A stretch of DNA of 11,842 nt from PRO6 sp049646625. GTDB lineage: Bacteria > Pseudomonadota > Alphaproteobacteria > Rhizobiales > Xanthobacteraceae. Both the position numbers and the translations under genes were made by a program. Below, piece by piece: positions 9,935 through 11,842 of this stretch; within the stretch, counting starts at the first letter, position 1, and the number at the start of each line of letters is the position of its first letter. Under the pieces are notes generated by a model. The model was not told the DNA's origin. It made no database searches and saw nothing but the letters and a program-made list of their open reading frames with translations. Location: assembly GCA_049646625.1 (NCBI GenBank), contig JBARWE010000316.1, forward strand, positions 1 through 11,842. The letters run 5' to 3'.

Positions 9935-10402
9935 ATGACTGCGCTGATTTCCCTCGGACGGGTGCTGTTCGCGCTTCTTTTCATCGTATCGGGCGCGGCC
10001 AAGCTGTTCGATCTGCCGGGCACCGCAGAAGGAATAGCCGCGCATTTTTCGGTGCCGGCCGATTTTGCCGGATTTGCCGCCGACCTGGAGGCCGCGACCT
10101 CGTTCACGGTGGCGCAGATTCTCGCGGTTGCCGCCGGCGCCATCGAGTTCGTCTGCGGCGTGCTGATCGCCTTTAATATCGGCGTGCGCTTCTTCTCCTT
10201 CGTGCTCGTGCTGTTCCTGATCGCCACGACTGTCTATGTGCATGATTTCTGGAATCAGACCGGCCCCGAGGCGCGCGCCAGCATGGTCGAGGCGCTGACC
10301 AACCTGTCGCTGATCGGCGCGCTTTTCGTGCTTGCGGGCCATGGTCGGGCCGAACCCGAGATGGCGACGCCCTCACCGTCGAAGAGCTACGGCGATCTGT
10401 GA
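9935..10402 (+). CDS. DoxX-family integral membrane protein
   Basis: The 155-residue hydrophobic protein has four predicted membrane helices (about 4-25, 57-80, 84-103 and 118-135), the standard DoxX layout. Family marks include the N-terminal GRVLFALLFIVSGAAKLFD, where the SGxxKLFD end of helix 1 is typical, a Glu in helix 2 (Glu71 in IEFVCG), Arg85 before helix 3, the HDFW motif after it (103-106), and an Asn in helix 4 (Asn123 in LTNLSLIG). DoxX-like proteins are poorly understood. Some are linked to quinone or thiosulfate redox chemistry or to oxidative-stress complexes, but nothing here fixes the substrate. The start is ATG 9935 with a weak purine stretch (AGCGGGG) just upstream. The gene sits alone on its strand, with a 140-base gap after maeB and an operator-like repeat before it, and ends 11 bases from the convergent reductase stop codon. 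Confidence 0.87.
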   Translation: MTALISLGRVLFALLFIVSGAAKLFDLPGTAEGIAAHFSVPADFAGFAADLEAATSFTVAQILAVAAGAIEFVCGVLIAFNIGVRFFSFVLVLFLIATTVYVHDFWNQTGPEARASMVEALTNLSLIGALFVLAGHGRAEPEMATPSPSKSYGDL

Positions 10403-10413
10403 GCGGCCGCGCC

Positions 10414-10983
10414 TCAGCGCGCGCGTCGCCACGCCGTCAGCGTGACGCCGTCGGCCGGGTCGAGCAGGCGCGTTTCTTCTGGCGTCAATCCGTGCTCCCG
10501 CAGCACGTCGTCGGCCGCGCGTCCGGGTAGTCCGAAGGCCGGGAGGCCGCCGGGTATCTGCACGCGCGGCGCGTGCGACAGCCAGAAGGTGTCGTAGCGA
10601 TCGAGGAACATGCGAAACACGTCCGGCCCGCCGATCACGGTCACCATGCCGGCGGTGACGCCGGCCTGGGCGCAGGCTTGTTCGAACGACGCGCCGGCCG
10701 GATTCCATAAGGTCGCCATCGCATTGGAGGGATCGGGCGCGACGTCCGCGACCACGCGCGTCAGTATGATGCGGCGCCTTTGCGACGAGCGCGGCTGCTC
10801 CTCGTGGGAGCGGCGACCGTGGACGATGAGATCGGCGCGGTCGAGCAGCGATTCAAACCAATGCTGGTCGCCGGGAAATTTCAACGCCTCCGGCATCAGC
10901 CCCTGCGCGTCGGCGAGCATCCCGTCGGCCGAGACAATGACGCAACCTTCGATCCGAAGCGCCACCGCGCTGGTCGCCGCCAC
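10414..10983 (-). CDS. DHFR/RibD-C-like reductase family protein
   Basis: The 189-residue product fits the fold shared by dihydrofolate reductase and the RibD C-terminal domain. Strand 1 with its following turn reads EGCVIVSADGMLAD, like the S-x-DG-x-I/L-A motif of that family. LIVHGRRSHE matches the G-R-x-T/S-x-E helix start. VTVIGGPDVFRMFLDRYDTFWLSHAP matches the NADPH-binding V-x-GG and the strand that follows. The acidic substrate residue of true DHFR is not obvious, so a genuine folate role is doubtful; a pterin- or flavin-pathway or uncharacterised NADPH reductase is equally possible. The start is GTG 10983-10981, chosen because AGGA lies 6 bases upstream, inside the stop codon region of the deacetylase gene. 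Only 8 bases separate the two genes, which implies one transcript. The stop (TGA, 10416-10414) faces that of doxX. Confidence 0.72.
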   Translation of the reverse strand: MAATSAVALRIEGCVIVSADGMLADAQGLMPEALKFPGDQHWFESLLDRADLIVHGRRSHEEQPRSSQRRRIILTRVVADVAPDPSNAMATLWNPAGASFEQACAQAGVTAGMVTVIGGPDVFRMFLDRYDTFWLSHAPRVQIPGGLPAFGLPGRAADDVLREHGLTPEETRLLDPADGVTLTAWRRAR

Positions 10984-10989
10984 GCCGTG

Positions 10990-10993
10990 TCCT
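10990..10993 (-). promoter_or_regulatory. Shine-Dalgarno overlapping the deacetylase stop codon
   Basis: On the minus strand TAGGACACGGCGTG combines the deacetylase stop TAG (10994-10992), an AGGA sequence (10993-10990) and, 6 bases later, the GTG start of the reductase gene. The arrangement decides the GTG start and suggests translational coupling. Confidence 0.55.
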
Positions 10994-11842
10994 ATTCCGA
11001 GATGGTCTGCACGACCGACGAGACCGGCCGCGACGAGACGGTCGGCAGCTTGACGTCCTTCACCAGCGCTTCGTCGTATTGCGAGAGCGTGGCAACCGGC
11101 GCCTTCGGCTTCATCGCCACCACCTTGTAGCCGCCGGCCTTGAGGCGGCGTAGCAGAACGGGCAGCGCCTCGGCGGTCTGCTTCTTGAAGTCGTGCATCA
11201 GAAGGATGCCCTTGCCGTGCTTTTCGAGCTTGGTCATCAGCGTGTTGACCACTTGCTCGCCGTTCTTGGCCTTGAAATCGAACGAGTCGATATCGCAGGA
11301 GAAGATCGCGATGTTGCGTTCGCCAAGATAGGTGACGGTCGCCGGCGGATGCTGCAGGGCGGGGAAGCGGAAGAACGGCGCGGGCGGCGCGCCGAGCGCC
11401 CAGCGTACCGCGGAAAAGCCCTTCTCGATCTCCTCCTTGGCCTGCTCGGGCGTCATGCCTTTGCGGTTCAGATTAGCGTGCGACCAGGTGTGCGCGCCGA
11501 CGGTGTGACCGGCCGCTGCCACCTGCTTGAGGATTTCGGGATGATAGGTGGCGTGCTTGCCGATCGAGAAGAAGATGCCGGTGGTGCATTCGTCGGCCAG
11601 CGCCTTGAGCACGGCCGGCGTGTTGACCGGCCACGGGCCATCATCAAAAGTCAGCACCACTTCCTTGTCGCGCAGGAAGTCGAGCTGCTTGAAATGCTCG
11701 AAGCCGAACCCGGGGCCGCCCGTCGTGTCGATTTGCACCACCCGGCCGATGCCGAGCGCATCGGGATTGGCGCAAGGCGCTTTGGCGGGCGCAGCGGCAG
11801 GTGCCGGCGGCGGCACAGCCGCCGGGCGGGCCGGGGCGGGGG
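10992..11842 (-). CDS. NodB-type polysaccharide/peptidoglycan deacetylase, 5' end outside window
   Basis: The family removes N-acetyl (or related) groups from sugar polymers such as peptidoglycan, chitooligosaccharides or exopolysaccharide, using a divalent metal. Counting from the GTG at 11816-11814, motif 1 is LTFDDGP (Asp58, Asp59), motif 2 HTWSH (His109, His113), motif 3 FFRFP (Arg150), motif 4 DIDSFDF, and motif 5 ILLMHDF (His208). These cover the metal triad and catalytic residues, so the domain looks active. The frame stays open to the window edge through a Pro/Ala-rich stretch (PAPARPAAVPPPAPAAAPAKAP) that looks like a linker after an unseen signal peptide or anchor. The GTG at 11816 therefore is probably an internal Val, and an extracytoplasmic location is likely but not proven. 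The gene ends with TAG and is directly followed by the reductase gene. Confidence 0.88.
   Translation of the reverse strand, partial: PAPARPAAVPPPAPAAAPAKAPCANPDALGIGRVVQIDTTGGPGFGFEHFKQLDFLRDKEVVLTFDDGPWPVNTPAVLKALADECTTGIFFSIGKHATYHPEILKQVAAAGHTVGAHTWSHANLNRKGMTPEQAKEEIEKGFSAVRWALGAPPAPFFRFPALQHPPATVTYLGERNIAIFSCDIDSFDFKAKNGEQVVNTLMTKLEKHGKGILLMHDFKKQTAEALPVLLRRLKAGGYKVVAMKPKAPVATLSQYDEALVKDVKLPTVSSRPVSSVVQTISE
11824..11842 (+). other. G-quadruplex-type motif at the window edge
   Basis: Four G runs (11824-11826, 11828-11830, 11833-11836 and 11838-11842) separated by 1-2 bases fit the G3-N1-7 pattern and may continue beyond the window. The run lies on the template strand of the deacetylase gene and encodes part of its Pro/Ala linker, so it may simply reflect GC-rich Pro and Ala codons. 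Confidence 0.4.

Noticed and set aside
10400..10416. Near-palindrome between the convergent stops of doxX and the reductase
   Set aside because: Only the four outer bases pair (TGAG/CTCA), essentially the two stop codons; the GC core is mismatched and there is no T run.

Overview
The window looks like ordinary chromosome of a GC-rich alphaproteobacterium, most likely Hyphomicrobiales (Rhizobiales) near Bradyrhizobium, Rhodopseudomonas or Xanthobacteraceae. This is inferred from three things: high G+C with strong GC3 bias, the alphaproteobacterial flavour of the proteins (an HdaA-type DnaA regulator, an AspRS resembling the tRNA(Asp/Asn) type, a malic enzyme fused to a phosphotransacetylase-like domain), and the gene order hdaA-ppk-ppx / rnd / aspS. 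From memory this order is common in that group. No search was run. I see no mobile element, CRISPR array, tRNA or rRNA gene, or prophage gene.

Left part (1-4297, plus strand): the C-terminal half of an Hda/HdaA-like AAA+ protein, then a 151-base gap with a good candidate Pho box (437-454), then ppk (polyphosphate kinase) and ppx (exopolyphosphatase). The ppk and ppx frames overlap by 74 bases, so polyphosphate synthesis and breakdown are encoded as one translationally linked unit, plausibly induced by phosphate starvation.

Middle (4314-9794): rnd (RNase D, minus strand) meets ppx tail to tail and is divergent from aspS (aspartyl-tRNA synthetase, plus strand) across a 168-base shared promoter region. 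After aspS comes a full-length MaeB-type malic enzyme (plus strand) that links the TCA cycle to pyruvate and NAD(P)H.

Right part (9795-11842): a small four-helix DoxX-family membrane protein (plus strand), preceded by a short inverted repeat over a TATTAT box. It converges on a minus-strand pair made of a NodB-type polysaccharide deacetylase (5' end outside the window) and a DHFR/RibD-C-like reductase whose Shine-Dalgarno overlaps the deacetylase stop codon.

I found no convincing undescribed system. The points most worth checking are the Pho box before ppk, the overprinted ppk/ppx junction, the probable non-discriminating AspRS, the operator-like repeat before doxX, and the coupled deacetylase-reductase pair.
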